Source: Lentisphaeria bacterium (lineage in GTDB: Bacteria; Verrucomicrobiota; Lentisphaeria; Victivallales; Victivallaceae). Taken from it: a stretch of DNA of 33,139 bases. Positions within the stretch are counted from its first letter, which is position 1; every line of letters begins with the position of its first letter. Positions 1 to 7,095 of this stretch are shown here, piece by piece. The notes beneath the pieces were generated by a model, which was not told where the DNA came from, searched no databases, and was given only the letters and a program-made list of their open reading frames with translations. The stretch spans positions 1-33,139 of the forward strand of contig JAFSYV010000298.1 of assembly GCA_017443585.1 (NCBI GenBank). The letters are read 5' to 3'. The position numbers and the translations under genes are program-made.

Positions 1-2
1 TC

Positions 3-1064
3 ATCATCGTCCCCTTCGCCGTCACCTGGTGGAGCATCTGGTATCCCGGAGCCGAGCCGGGCGGCGGCGGCTTCCTCGTTCAGCGGATGATGGCGGCGAA
101 AAACGAAAAGCACGCCATGGCGGCGGTGCTCTTCTTCAACATCGCCCACTACGCACTCCGGCCGTGGCCGTGGATCATCGTCGCTCTGGCCTCCCTGATC
201 GTCTATCCGGATCTGGCCGCCATCCACGGCGCGGTGGGGCACCTGCTTCCGGAAAGCCAGTGCGGCCACGACACCGCCTATTCGCTGATGCTTTCCCGTC
301 TGCCCGCGGGATGGCTGGGGCTGATGGTGGCGAGTTTGCTGGCGGCGTACATGTCCACCCTTTCGACTCTGCTCAACTGGGGATCAAGTTACTGCGTGAA
401 CGATGTGTGGAAACGCTTCATCCGTCCCGGTGCGAGCGAGAGGGAACTGGTATGGTGCGGCCGCGGGGTGACGCTTCTGCTGATGACCGTGAGCGCGCTG
501 CTGGCGCTCCGGCTCCAGAATGCGATGCAGACCTTTCAGCTCCTGCTTTCCATAGGAGCGGGGACCGGGCTGCTCTTTCTGCTGCGCTGGTTTTGGTGGC
601 GGATCAACGCCGCCTGCGAAATCGCGGCGATGGTGAGCAGTTTTCTGTGGTCGGCGGTGTTCTTCTTCTGGAAGTCCTGCCCGCTGAGCCCGTGGCAGCA
701 GATGGCGGTCTCGGTGGCGCTGACGACGGCCTGCTGGCTGCCCTTCGCGTGGATCGGGCCGAAAACCGATTTCCGGGTCCTGCGGGAGTTCTGCCGCAGG
801 ATCAATCCCGGCGGCGCGTGGCGCGCGGTCTTCGAAGCGGCGGAAAAAGCCGGGGAGCCGATCGTTCCCGAAGCTCCGGCCCAGAACATCCCCCGCGGGC
901 TGCTGGCCTCCCTGCTCGGGTGTCTGATGATCTATCTGGTCATGTTCGGCACGGGACGTCTGATCTGCGAAGATTGGACCTGGGGTCCCGTTTTTCTGGC
1001 GGCGGCGCTGGTTTTCGCGGTGCTGCTGGTGCGGGTCTGGAAAGAAAGCCCGGCCGCCGGATGA
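3..1064 (+). CDS. Sodium:solute symporter family (SSS) transporter, C-terminal part
   Basis: Secondary transporter that would couple sodium entry to uptake of a small solute across the inner membrane. The frame is open from the first bases of the window, so the N-terminus lies outside it. The first visible residues read VTWWSIWYPGAEPGGGGF, followed by QRMMAAKNEKHAM and FFNIAHYALRPWPW, a pattern I associate with the SSS family. Several hydrophobic stretches follow, including one near IIVALASLIVYP and one near LGCLMIYLVMFGTG close to the C-terminus, with a polar cytoplasmic stretch in between. The gene ends at TGA 1062-1064. The substrate cannot be read from the sequence; a sugar or sugar acid is likely given the carbohydrate genes nearby. 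No T-rich terminator was seen after it. The ATG at 87 is internal to the family homology and is not the start. Confidence 0.85.
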   Translation: MIVPFAVTWWSIWYPGAEPGGGGFLVQRMMAAKNEKHAMAAVLFFNIAHYALRPWPWIIVALASLIVYPDLAAIHGAVGHLLPESQCGHDTAYSLMLSRLPAGWLGLMVASLLAAYMSTLSTLLNWGSSYCVNDVWKRFIRPGASERELVWCGRGVTLLLMTVSALLALRLQNAMQTFQLLLSIGAGTGLLFLLRWFWWRINAACEIAAMVSSFLWSAVFFFWKSCPLSPWQQMAVSVALTTACWLPFAWIGPKTDFRVLREFCRRINPGGAWRAVFEAAEKAGEPIVPEAPAQNIPRGLLASLLGCLMIYLVMFGTGRLICEDWTWGPVFLAAALVFAVLLVRVWKESPAAG

Positions 1065-1241
1065 TCATAAAAGGTCTTTCAAGGAGAAAAGCCGGGCGTT
1101 TCCGCGAGATGGTGCGGCGTCAGCCGTTACTCGCTCAAAAGTCGCGGAATTTTCTTCACATCTTCACCGAAATTCCAGATGGATCCCCCCATACGTCAGG
1201 TTCGGCTTTTTGTGAAAACTTGCAAAAAATAGGACGACGAC

Positions 1242-1270
1242 TTGACAAGAGCACCTTTTCAGTGTATAGT
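1242..1270 (+). promoter_or_regulatory. Sigma-70-type promoter of the ECF sigma/kinase operon
   Basis: TTGACA at 1242-1247 is a perfect -35 box. TATAGT at 1265-1270 is a near-perfect -10 box, and the spacer is exactly 17 bp. Transcription should begin near 1277, leaving a leader of about 70 nt before the sigma gene at 1346. Confidence 0.8.
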
Positions 1271-1303
1271 AATGACCATGCCGGAGCCGATGGCGTCGAT
1301 CGT

Positions 1304-1331
1304 CTGCCGAATTCCGGCAGGTTGGTTTTTT
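1304..1331 (+). terminator. Possible intrinsic terminator or attenuator in the sigma-gene leader
   Basis: CTGCCG (1304-1309) and CGGCAG (1315-1320) form a perfect 6-bp stem with a 5-nt loop. T6 lies at 1326-1331, separated from the stem by GTTGG. It sits between the promoter and the sigma ATG, so it would act as an attenuator. The 5-nt gap before the T run makes it weaker than a standard terminator. Confidence 0.35.
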
Positions 1332-1345
1332 AACGGGGAGCCGTC

Positions 1346-1951
1346 ATGCCGTATCCGACAACGAGAACAACTTTGCTGAACCGTCTGAGCGGTGACGAGG
1401 CCGCGTGGACGGAGTTCTTCCTCCGTTATCAGGGGGTGATCGCCGACATCGGGAGCTACAAGGGACTTTCGCCCGATGATTGCGACGACCTCGTCCAGAA
1501 TGTGATGATCCGCTTTCACCGCAAGATCGAAGCGGGGTTCAAATACGATCCTTCGCTGGCCAAGTTCCGCACCTTCTTCAGCACGCTGGTCAAAGGGTGC
1601 GTCTATGACCTGATCCGCAAACGGGAAAGACACGGCGTTTCCGTTTCCGACCTGTCGGCGGCGGATGACGCTCCGCCTCCCGATGAGCTGTTGGACATGG
1701 CGCTGAGGGAAAAATGGCGGACGATCCTTCGCGAAGAGGCCATGCTGGAACTCGCACAGCACGTGGACGAAAAGACCTTTCAGGCATTCCAGCTTTACGC
1801 CCTCGAAAAACGTCCGGCGAAGGAAACGGCGGAGCTTCTGGAGCTTTCCGTCGACAGCGTCTACGTCGCCAAGACCCGCTGTATGAAGATCCTGCGGGAG
1901 ATTATCGCGAAACTCAACGCCGAAGACCCGGAGCTGGCTCTCTATGTGTGA
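1346..1951 (+). CDS. ECF-type RNA polymerase sigma factor (kinase-linked)
   Basis: Alternative sigma factor of 201 aa that would redirect RNA polymerase to a small regulon. The region 2 part covers about residues 40-95, with DDCDDLVQNVMIRFHRK and KFRTFFSTLVKGCVYDLIRK as the core-binding and -10-recognition helices. The region 4 helix-turn-helix is near residues 146-190 (ALEKRPAKETAELLELSVD). ATG 1346 follows GGGGAG at 1335-1340 and a consensus promoter. Its last 8 nt overlap the Ser/Thr kinase start, so the two are translationally coupled. ECF factors encoded next to Ser/Thr kinases are a known arrangement in planctomycetes and relatives. The inference is that the kinase controls this sigma factor, possibly by phosphorylation, because no anti-sigma gene is visible beside it. 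Confidence 0.85.
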   Translation: MPYPTTRTTLLNRLSGDEAAWTEFFLRYQGVIADIGSYKGLSPDDCDDLVQNVMIRFHRKIEAGFKYDPSLAKFRTFFSTLVKGCVYDLIRKRERHGVSVSDLSAADDAPPPDELLDMALREKWRTILREEAMLELAQHVDEKTFQAFQLYALEKRPAKETAELLELSVDSVYVAKTRCMKILREIIAKLNAEDPELALYV

Positions 1952-3350
1952 GACAGTCGGCCCTTACCGGATCCTGCAGGAGTGCGGCCGCGGTTCCTAC
2001 GGCGTTGTGTACCTTGCGCAAAACACCTATACCGGGCAGAAATTCGCCTTGAAGATCCTGAACGGCAAAGTTGAGAAACGGGAACTGGAAGGGCTGATCC
2101 GCTGCCGGGAATGCCGCCACGGAAATCTCATTCAGATCCACCACATCGACCGCCTGCCCGACGGGCGGCTCTACTATACGATGGATGCCGCCGACGACCG
2201 GGGGGCCGCGGACGCGTATCTGCCGGATACCCTGGCGGCCAGAGGAAGGATGCGTGCCGCTGAACTTCTTCCCATCCTTCGGGCCCTCCTCGACGGCGTG
2301 GCGGCGCTCCATAAACGCAAACTCATCCACCGCGACATCAAGCCGGAAAACATCCTGTTCGTGAACAATACTCCGGTATTGGGCGACATCGGCCTTGCCG
2401 CGCCCTCCGGCGACGCAAGTCTGGTGGGAACGCCGTCCTTTCTGCCGCCGGAGGTGCTCTCCGGAGCGCGCAAGCCGGATGAGAGGAGCGACCTCTACGC
2501 GCTGGGGCGCGTCGCCTACTGTGTCCTGACGGGGAATCCGCCGCACAAATATCCGCAGCTCCCCGAAGACCTGACGAAAGAAGCCGCGCCGGTGCTGGCG
2601 TTCTGCCGGGCGGCAAGTGCCGGGGATGCGACGCCGGACTCCTGCCGGGCGGCGCTGACTGCTCCGCCGCGGAGCAAATCCTTACGTTGCCTGATCGGTC
2701 TGCCGTTGCTCGGAATCCTCGCGGCGGCGCTCGTCTTTGCTTTGTTTTCGGGACGGGGCAGACGTGAACTTATGCCCCCGCCGGAGCCCGAGAAGAAAGT
2801 ACCGGCTCCGGCTCAAGTCCGGCCCTCTCCGGTACAGAAACAGGAGATCCCCGTTCCGCCGACCGGGGCCGGGATCGACGCCGCATTGAAGCAAATCCAA
2901 ACGGAACTGGAACAAAGGATGCGGTCGCTCGATGCCGGTGTTGCGGCATCGCAGACGCGGATGCGCTCAGAAATGCGGATGCTGACTCCTGAGGCATATC
3001 AGACGGCGGTCGCGGAACTGGAAAAGCGCTACCCGGTTTCGCCGGAACTGCTGCGGCGTGCCGGGAACCGTTTCGAGGCGGTACGCCGGGAACATTTCCG
3101 GAAACTGGTCGGACTTTCTCCGTTCACTGCGGATGGCGCGGCGGCCCGCGCCCGCCTGACGGAAAAGTTGAAGCGGCTCGAAGCCAAGGACGCCCTTTAC
3201 CGGCTCGGGTGTCAGGACGACGCGCTCAAGAATTTTTCCTGCTCGTCGGGCACGATGCGCAGAGGCGGAGACCTCTCCCGGTTCGAAGAGCTGTTCCGGA
3301 AGCGTCACGAAACTGCGGAACAGCTGTCGCACACCGCGCCTCGCCGCTGA
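1944..3350 (+). CDS. Membrane Ser/Thr protein kinase (Hanks type)
   Basis: Protein kinase of 468 aa. The glycine loop is at residues 15-25 (GRGSYGVVYLA), the ATP-binding lysine is K37 in FALKIL, the catalytic loop is HRDIKPEN at about 129-136, and the activation segment ends near GTPSFLPPE. The metal-binding DFG is DIG at about 148-150, which keeps the aspartate. A hydrophobic segment near residues 249-268 (CLIGLPLLGILAAALVFALF) is the only clear membrane helix. It is followed by a proline-rich linker and a charged, probably coiled-coil region of about 170 aa, expected to lie outside the cytoplasm, with no PASTA or WD repeats seen. ATG 1944 overlaps the end of the sigma gene by 8 nt. The most likely role is sensing a signal across the membrane and acting on the co-encoded sigma factor; that link is inferred. 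Confidence 0.88.
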   Translation: MCETVGPYRILQECGRGSYGVVYLAQNTYTGQKFALKILNGKVEKRELEGLIRCRECRHGNLIQIHHIDRLPDGRLYYTMDAADDRGAADAYLPDTLAARGRMRAAELLPILRALLDGVAALHKRKLIHRDIKPENILFVNNTPVLGDIGLAAPSGDASLVGTPSFLPPEVLSGARKPDERSDLYALGRVAYCVLTGNPPHKYPQLPEDLTKEAAPVLAFCRAASAGDATPDSCRAALTAPPRSKSLRCLIGLPLLGILAAALVFALFSGRGRRELMPPPEPEKKVPAPAQVRPSPVQKQEIPVPPTGAGIDAALKQIQTELEQRMRSLDAGVAASQTRMRSEMRMLTPEAYQTAVAELEKRYPVSPELLRRAGNRFEAVRREHFRKLVGLSPFTADGAAARARLTEKLKRLEAKDALYRLGCQDDALKNFSCSSGTMRRGGDLSRFEELFRKRHETAEQLSHTAPRR

Positions 3351-3484
3351 TGTTTCAGCCGGGGGGGAGGAAAATTCCGTAAAAAAAGAAGACCCGGTGT
3401 AAGAAATCCGTTTTCGCTTCGGATATTGTTCATGACACGTCCAATGTTTCCGTAAGAATATTGAACGGCAGAGAAGGTCCGAAC

Positions 3485-3513
3485 TTGACAAAATGGATTT
3501 CCGGTGCTATTTT
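3485..3513 (+). promoter_or_regulatory. Sigma-70-type promoter before the structured RNA region
   Basis: TTGACA at 3485-3490, a 17-bp spacer ending in CCGGTGC, and TATTTT at 3508-3513. The TG in TGC just before the -10 gives an extended -10 element. The spacer end resembles that of the hsdM promoter (CCGGTGC then TATATT). A second TTGACA at 3570-3575 has only a weak -10 (TTTTAA at 3593-3598) but would start transcription almost exactly at the RNA fold described next. Confidence 0.6.
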
Positions 3514-3600
3514 AAGAGAGTTGATCCAAAAAACTGGAGACAATTCATATCGGAAAAACAGATCGCATTTTGACAATCGGATAAAACGAACTTTTTAAGT

Positions 3601-3764
3601 CGGTTTTCGTAACAGAAAGACGCCAAACTTTACCGCGAAAGAACCGAATGCTTAAAAGGGTTCGCCATGCGCTCATGCGCGTGTGGCGTTTCTCTGTCTG
3701 CATGGTTCTTTCGGGACATTGGCGTGTCCTCTGTTACGAGTGCAGCGGAGGAGCGCCTTTTTTT
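3601..3764 (+). ncRNA. Candidate structured RNA: long irregular hairpin, 6S-like or cis-regulatory leader
   Basis: No credible ORF covers this stretch, but it folds back on itself. From outside inwards: CGTAACAGA 3608-3616 pairs with TCTGTTACG 3730-3738; GACGCCAA 3619-3626 pairs with TTGGCG and TC at 3719-3728 around a 2-nt bulge; CGAAAGAACC 3636-3645 pairs with GGTTCTTTCG 3704-3713; ATGC 3648-3651 pairs with GCAT 3700-3703; and CGCCATGCGC 3663-3672 pairs with a near-complement ending at 3688. Internal loops at 3627-3635/3714-3718 and 3652-3662/3689-3699 separate the helices. A rod with interior bubbles resembles 6S RNA in outline, although it is shorter than the usual 180 nt or so. It could instead be the leader of the downstream genes. 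Assignment is by shape only. Confidence 0.5.
3721..3764 (+). terminator. Intrinsic terminator, mutually exclusive with the RNA rod
   Basis: GGCG 3721-3724 and TCCTC 3727-3731 pair with GAGGA 3748-3752 and CGCC 3754-3757, followed directly by T7 at 3758-3764. The 5' side of this hairpin is the same sequence used by the outer helices of the rod at 3608-3738, so only one of the two structures can form at a time. Confidence 0.6.
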
Positions 3765-3897
3765 GTCGTATGAAAATGGCGTATCGCAACTGACAGGAAA
3801 TAGAGGACAGGGATCAACGATGTCTCGAAAAACAAAATGAATTTTTGAAAGGCGCAGATGTCGGAGAGAAGATTTTTCGTTTATATCGTCCCGCAAC

Positions 3898-3914
3898 GCG
3901 AGGCGGTGCCTCGC
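3898..3914. repeat. Short perfect hairpin in the leader of the 55-aa gene
   Basis: GCGAGGC 3898-3904 and GCCTCGC 3908-3914 form a 7-bp perfect stem with a GGT loop, about 40 nt before the ribosome binding site of the gene at 3967. No T run follows on either strand, so it is not an intrinsic terminator. It could be an operator or an mRNA-stabilising element. The rest of 3765-3966 shows no gene and no clear promoter. Confidence 0.35.
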
Positions 3915-3966
3915 ACGAAATAAAAATAACAGGCAATATTACAAAAATTGCGAAGGAGAAATCATC

Positions 3967-4134
3967 ATGAAAGTAACAGTCCAAGTCAAGTATGCCACCA
4001 CCCCGACGGGTATTCCGGGATGTAACACGGTTGTTACGCTGGACACCACAGACACCAGTTACAGTGCGCTCAAGGAAATGATCCAGGCACGGTTTCATGG
4101 ATGGTACAACATTCAGATTCTAAGCGTCAAGTAA
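3967..4134 (+). CDS. Small hypothetical protein (55 aa)
   Basis: I do not recognise this protein. It begins MKVTVQVKYATTPTGI and ends WYNIQILSVK; it alternates hydrophobic and polar residues at both ends with a predicted helix near SALKEMIQARF, suggesting a small alpha/beta fold. It has no signal peptide or membrane helix. The case for a real gene is the strong AAGGAG ribosome binding site at 3953-3958, 8 nt before ATG 3967, and its place as the first of a co-directional gene run. It lies downstream of the structured RNA and terminator at 3601-3764, with no clear promoter of its own, so it may be expressed by read-through. Confidence 0.7.
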   Translation: MKVTVQVKYATTPTGIPGCNTVVTLDTTDTSYSALKEMIQARFHGWYNIQILSVK

Positions 4135-4209
4135 AATACATCCTCTGTCGGCAGGTTCGCGGGAAACTTGCCGACAGAAGTGAGAAATGCAATCGGAAAG
4201 GAAGTGGGA

Positions 4210-5532
4210 ATGAGTACCGTAAAAAGAACTTTTGCCAAAACAGAAATCACGGACAATTTGCTCGAGCAACTGATTTCAAGGGAGAGCACTTTTGAAATCA
4301 CCGGGCTTGACGCGGAAGGCGCGATGACCGAAATGGTGGAGCGAGTGGAGAAAACTATCGAATCTCAAAACAAAACATGCCGGGTTTATACCGCAGGCAG
4401 ATCCGCTGCCGTGGCCGCTGCAGCCATTCCCACCGGGATCACACAAGTAACCGGAGTTGCGGCGGCGATCGGTATCGGGTTGCACAACTTTGCAACGTTC
4501 AATCCCGATTACGAGATCGCGAAGCATTTGATGGACAAGAAATTGTCTGTGGATAAACAAGAAGTCATGATGGAGAACGGGGAAAAAAAGAGCCGCTGGA
4601 GCCTTTTGGGAGACATTGTCATCGCCGGCGCCGGGGCCCTTGCCGATTCGGTAACCAATGCTGCGGAAAAGAGTGTCAGGCAAAATGGCAGCAAAGAGGA
4701 AATCAAGAATTTCATGCAGCAGAAGAATCAATTCGCCCAACAGCGGCAAAGAACTCGACAGACTTTCATGCACCTTACAGGAAATGACAAAACCGCACAA
4801 GCATATTGCCGTGGACAAAGCACGGAAAAAACGGAGATGATAAACTCCGATACTCCGGCACCAGCGCTGGATTTACAGCGTATCACCATGGATCGTGAGC
4901 TCGGAGTGGAATTCAGCGATGACAACCGGACACTTCAAAAACTGACATGTAAATATAAACTTCCGGAGAGCGGATCGTATGTTATCCCCTCCGGTATCGA
5001 AACTATCGGGGAATGTGCATTCAAAAAGCGGGAAAACTTAGCTGAAATCATAATACCGCAAGGGGTTACGACTATAGAAGAATTTGCCTTCTTCGGATGC
5101 AAAAATTTGATGCGGTCGGTGATTCCGGAGAGCGTCGCAGTTATCGGGGAATTGGCATTTGCGGATTGTGAAAAATTGAGCGACATTGTAATCCCCGAGG
5201 GGGTTGAGACTATCGGCGACGGCGCATTTCGCGAATGCGGAATGACGGATTTGGTAATCCCTGCCGGGGTCATGATTATTGGCGAAAGAGCTTTCAGTAA
5301 CTGCAAAAAGTTAAAGCGTGTTGTATTTTCGGACAGCATTTGCCTCACGACCATGGGTGATTATACATTCGATGGATGCGAGAATTTGACCGAGGTGATA
5401 ATGCCGGATAATATTATAACCATAAGTAACTTTGCATTCAAAAGATGCCCGTGTGAGGATAGGTTCAAGCATAAATATCCAAATACTTTAGAGGCAATAC
5501 TGAGCAGGACTGCAAGCAATATATTTGAATAG
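4210..5532 (+). CDS. BspA-type leucine-rich-repeat protein with a hydrophobic N-terminal domain
   Basis: 440 aa from ATG 4210, chosen because GGAAAGGAAG precedes it; the same frame also offers TTG 4168, which has no ribosome binding site. The first 190 residues are not a known domain to me: a charged segment, then a small-residue hydrophobic stretch (RSAAVAAAAIPTGITQVTG and on) ending in HNFATFNPDYEIAKHL, then a second hydrophobic stretch (LGDIVIAGAGALADSV). From about residue 255 there are at least six repeats of the LRR_5/BspA type, with units such as IPSGIETIGECAF, IPQGVTTIEEFAF, IPEGVETIGDGAF and IPAGVMIIGERAF. Such repeats are usually protein-binding scaffolds. There is no signal peptide, so this looks intracellular or membrane-associated rather than a surface adhesin. 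The gene is AT-richer than its surroundings, which suggests transfer. Function unknown. Confidence 0.8.
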   Translation: MSTVKRTFAKTEITDNLLEQLISRESTFEITGLDAEGAMTEMVERVEKTIESQNKTCRVYTAGRSAAVAAAAIPTGITQVTGVAAAIGIGLHNFATFNPDYEIAKHLMDKKLSVDKQEVMMENGEKKSRWSLLGDIVIAGAGALADSVTNAAEKSVRQNGSKEEIKNFMQQKNQFAQQRQRTRQTFMHLTGNDKTAQAYCRGQSTEKTEMINSDTPAPALDLQRITMDRELGVEFSDDNRTLQKLTCKYKLPESGSYVIPSGIETIGECAFKKRENLAEIIIPQGVTTIEEFAFFGCKNLMRSVIPESVAVIGELAFADCEKLSDIVIPEGVETIGDGAFRECGMTDLVIPAGVMIIGERAFSNCKKLKRVVFSDSICLTTMGDYTFDGCENLTEVIMPDNIITISNFAFKRCPCEDRFKHKYPNTLEAILSRTASNIFE

Positions 5533-5559
5533 CCGCTCACATCCGGAGAAGAATTTATC

Positions 5560-5787
5560 ATGGTAAGAAAAACGCCCATGCCGGAATTTCAATGGCGGCA
5601 GGAACTTTGCGCGACGTGCGAGTATTGGGGGGGAGAACGGGAACTGGATTTCCGCAACGCCCGGCTGATGTACCTTCAGGCCCAGATCTATCCGCAGCCC
5701 CTGTGCGCCGGAGCCCGGATGAACACCAGTCAGTCTCCATTCAACCGCGCCTGTCCGGCGTACAAACGCTGGTACAAATTGCCCTGA
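5560..5787 (+). CDS. Small four-cysteine protein (75 aa), possible metal binder
   Basis: Begins MVRKTPMPEFQWRQELCATC and contains two cysteine-bearing halves, CATCEYWGGER near the N-terminus and LCAGARMN then ACPAYKRWYKL near the C-terminus. The CxxC plus two later cysteines could bind one zinc or iron, but this is inferred from spacing only. GGAGAAG at 5545-5551 lies 8 nt before ATG 5560. It follows the LRR gene by 27 nt on the same strand, so the two are likely co-transcribed. It has no signal peptide or membrane helix. I do not recognise a named family. Confidence 0.7.
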   Translation: MVRKTPMPEFQWRQELCATCEYWGGERELDFRNARLMYLQAQIYPQPLCAGARMNTSQSPFNRACPAYKRWYKLP

Positions 5788-5883
5788 TCGCACGAAATTT
5801 CCGCGGAATCCGCCACGGGCTGTAAGAAATGCGGCGTTTCCGCGGATAATATGACGGAAACAGTCATTCGACAGGAGGGAAAA

Positions 5884-6063
5884 ATGAGTTACGTGATCAT
5901 CGAGCCGCTCGACATCAGGATCCGCCGGGCAATTTCGAAGTTGTTGAAACGCACCGATCCGAAAGTCGTTCGGTTCGACAGGGAAGCCCGACGCGCTTTC
6001 ACGGCGAGCCACCCTTGGCTCGAGGGCTCGGAAGACGGAAACAAAGGCGGCAACGACGCGTGA
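5884..6063 (+). CDS. Small basic hypothetical protein (59 aa)
   Basis: Starts at ATG 5884, 5 nt after a strong AGGAGG at 5873-5878; an in-frame ATG at 5851 lacks a ribosome binding site. The protein (MSYVIIEPLDIRIRRAISKL and on) is rich in arginine and lysine, with a likely amphipathic helix and a glycine/asparagine-rich tail, and no recognised domain. Its internal bases 5919-5968 recur at 7440-7489 with 46 of 50 identities, and the frame of that copy still reads RAISKLLKRTD. This means the gene, or part of it, was once duplicated. Confidence 0.6.
   Translation: MSYVIIEPLDIRIRRAISKLLKRTDPKVVRFDREARRAFTASHPWLEGSEDGNKGGNDA
5919..5968. repeat. Direct repeat copy A (50 bp), inside the small basic gene
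   Basis: Shares 46 of 50 bases with 7440-7489, in the same orientation. The central 25 or so bases (GGGCAATTTCGAAGTTGTTG and following) are identical. The two copies flank about 1.5 kb holding four or five genes. Confidence 0.85.
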
Positions 6064-6140
6064 ATTCAGACCGTTCACGGTCAACTGAGTTCATATTGCG
6101 GTCATCTCGTGTTTTTCCGGAAATCGAAAGCATTCATGCC

Positions 6141-6335
6141 ATGGAAGGTTTTGCCAAATTTGTCGGTTTCGTGATCGCGGCGGCGGTGGTATGCGCCGCC
6201 GTTGCGGGGGTGGCCTTTCTGGTCACCGCCGTCATCGCTTTCTGGCCGATCATCGTCGGCTTCGGAGTACTGCTGTTTCTGGGGTATGCGCTGTTTGTCG
6301 GACTCGTACAGATCGGCTCCGGCAAGGCGAAGTGA
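6141..6335 (+). CDS. Small membrane protein with two hydrophobic segments (64 aa)
   Basis: From ATG 6141 the product begins MEGFAKFVGFVIAAAVVCAA and is almost wholly hydrophobic. Two helices are likely, one around residues 7-30 and one around 33-55, with a short polar tail ending SGKAK. The frame extends further upstream to 6015, but those residues are arginine-rich with no ribosome binding site and overlap the previous gene. The site before 6141 is also weak (GGAAA region), so the start is uncertain. It lies in the same small-gene run and could be the membrane partner of the neighbouring soluble proteins; that is inference. Confidence 0.6.
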   Translation: MEGFAKFVGFVIAAAVVCAAVAGVAFLVTAVIAFWPIIVGFGVLLFLGYALFVGLVQIGSGKAK

Positions 6336-6397
6336 TGCCGCGCATGGCGGCATTCTGAAATACCGGCGGTCAATATCAACATAAAGGGGAATGCATC

Positions 6398-6664
6398 ATG
6401 AAAGTCAAAATCGACGTCTTCGACGACCTTATCGAAAAGATCTTCAACACGACACCGGAAGAATTCGATCGGGAAATGATCGAAAAGCACCGGAAAAAAG
6501 CGGATGATCTTCTTCGGGAGTACGAACTCACCGATCCGTGGAATTTCATCAAGCGGGCTTGGTTGCTCAACCGGATCGGGGAATGCACAAGGAAGATCAA
6601 GTTTTATCGGCAGAATTTGAAAGAACATCAGGCCGAACGCAACGCCCGATCGGACATTGCCTGA
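6398..6664 (+). CDS. Hypothetical charged helical protein (88 aa)
   Basis: Begins MKVKIDVFDDLIEKIFNTTP and is highly charged and helical throughout (EEFDREMIEKHRKKADDLL, later IGECTRKIKFYRQNLKEHQ). No known domain was recognised. AAAGGGGA at 6383-6390 precedes ATG 6398 at good spacing. The next gene starts 26 nt after its end, so the two are probably co-transcribed. The helical content suggests a binding partner of the coiled-coil protein that follows. Confidence 0.65.
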   Translation: MKVKIDVFDDLIEKIFNTTPEEFDREMIEKHRKKADDLLREYELTDPWNFIKRAWLLNRIGECTRKIKFYRQNLKEHQAERNARSDIA

Positions 6665-6690
6665 TCCCGAAACAAGGAGGAACGATCATA

Positions 6691-7095
6691 ATGGCTGCCG
6701 ACACATTGAAAATCACGGTCGTATGCCCGACCTGCGACAACAACATGGAGCTCCCCGGCGAGAAGAAGAATATGCGCATCGAATGTTCGAAATGCGGCAA
6801 CGCCTTTATGGCTTACGAGGCCGTACCGTGCGAGTCCTGCGGAAAGCTTCGCCATCCCCGGCATCAGTGCCGGGCATGCGTTCCTGACAACGATATGGCG
6901 CGGAAATATCGGGAAAACGTCGCGAGGGAAGCCTTGAATCGGCTCCCGGAAGATGTGCGGACCGTACTCAAATTCGAGTCCGGAAAAAACGCCAGACTGT
7001 TTGAGGAGATGGCGCAGCGGATCAGAGAGCTTGAGAATCAGATGTCGGAACTTGAAGATGAGATGGAAGAACTGAAAGGTAAAGAAGATGAATAA
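6691..7095 (+). CDS. Double zinc-ribbon protein with C-terminal coiled coil (134 aa)
   Basis: ATG 6691 follows AAGGAGG at 6674-6680; the frame is open further upstream but lacks a start signal there. Four CxxC pairs are visible: VCPTCD and CSKCGNAF form a first ribbon (about residues 12-40), and CESCGKL and CRACVP a second (about 47-64). From about residue 100 the sequence is heptad-like and acidic (RIRELENQMSELEDEMEEL), a probable coiled coil. This layout suits an adaptor that binds nucleic acid or protein through the zinc ribbons and oligomerises through the coil. Its stop overlaps the ATG of the decayed FtsK-like gene by 8 nt. The specific role is unknown. Confidence 0.72.
   Translation: MAADTLKITVVCPTCDNNMELPGEKKNMRIECSKCGNAFMAYEAVPCESCGKLRHPRHQCRACVPDNDMARKYRENVAREALNRLPEDVRTVLKFESGKNARLFEEMAQRIRELENQMSELEDEMEELKGKEDE

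Noticed and set aside
3721..3764. tmRNA, SRP RNA or RNase P RNA for the structured region
   Set aside because: None of the hallmark sequences of these RNAs (tRNA-like ends with a tag frame, the SRP apical loop, the RNase P core) could be seen.
3630..3896. Minus-strand 88-codon frame in the region before the small-gene cluster
   Set aside because: No ribosome binding site or domain, and it lies across the strong RNA fold and terminator on the plus strand.
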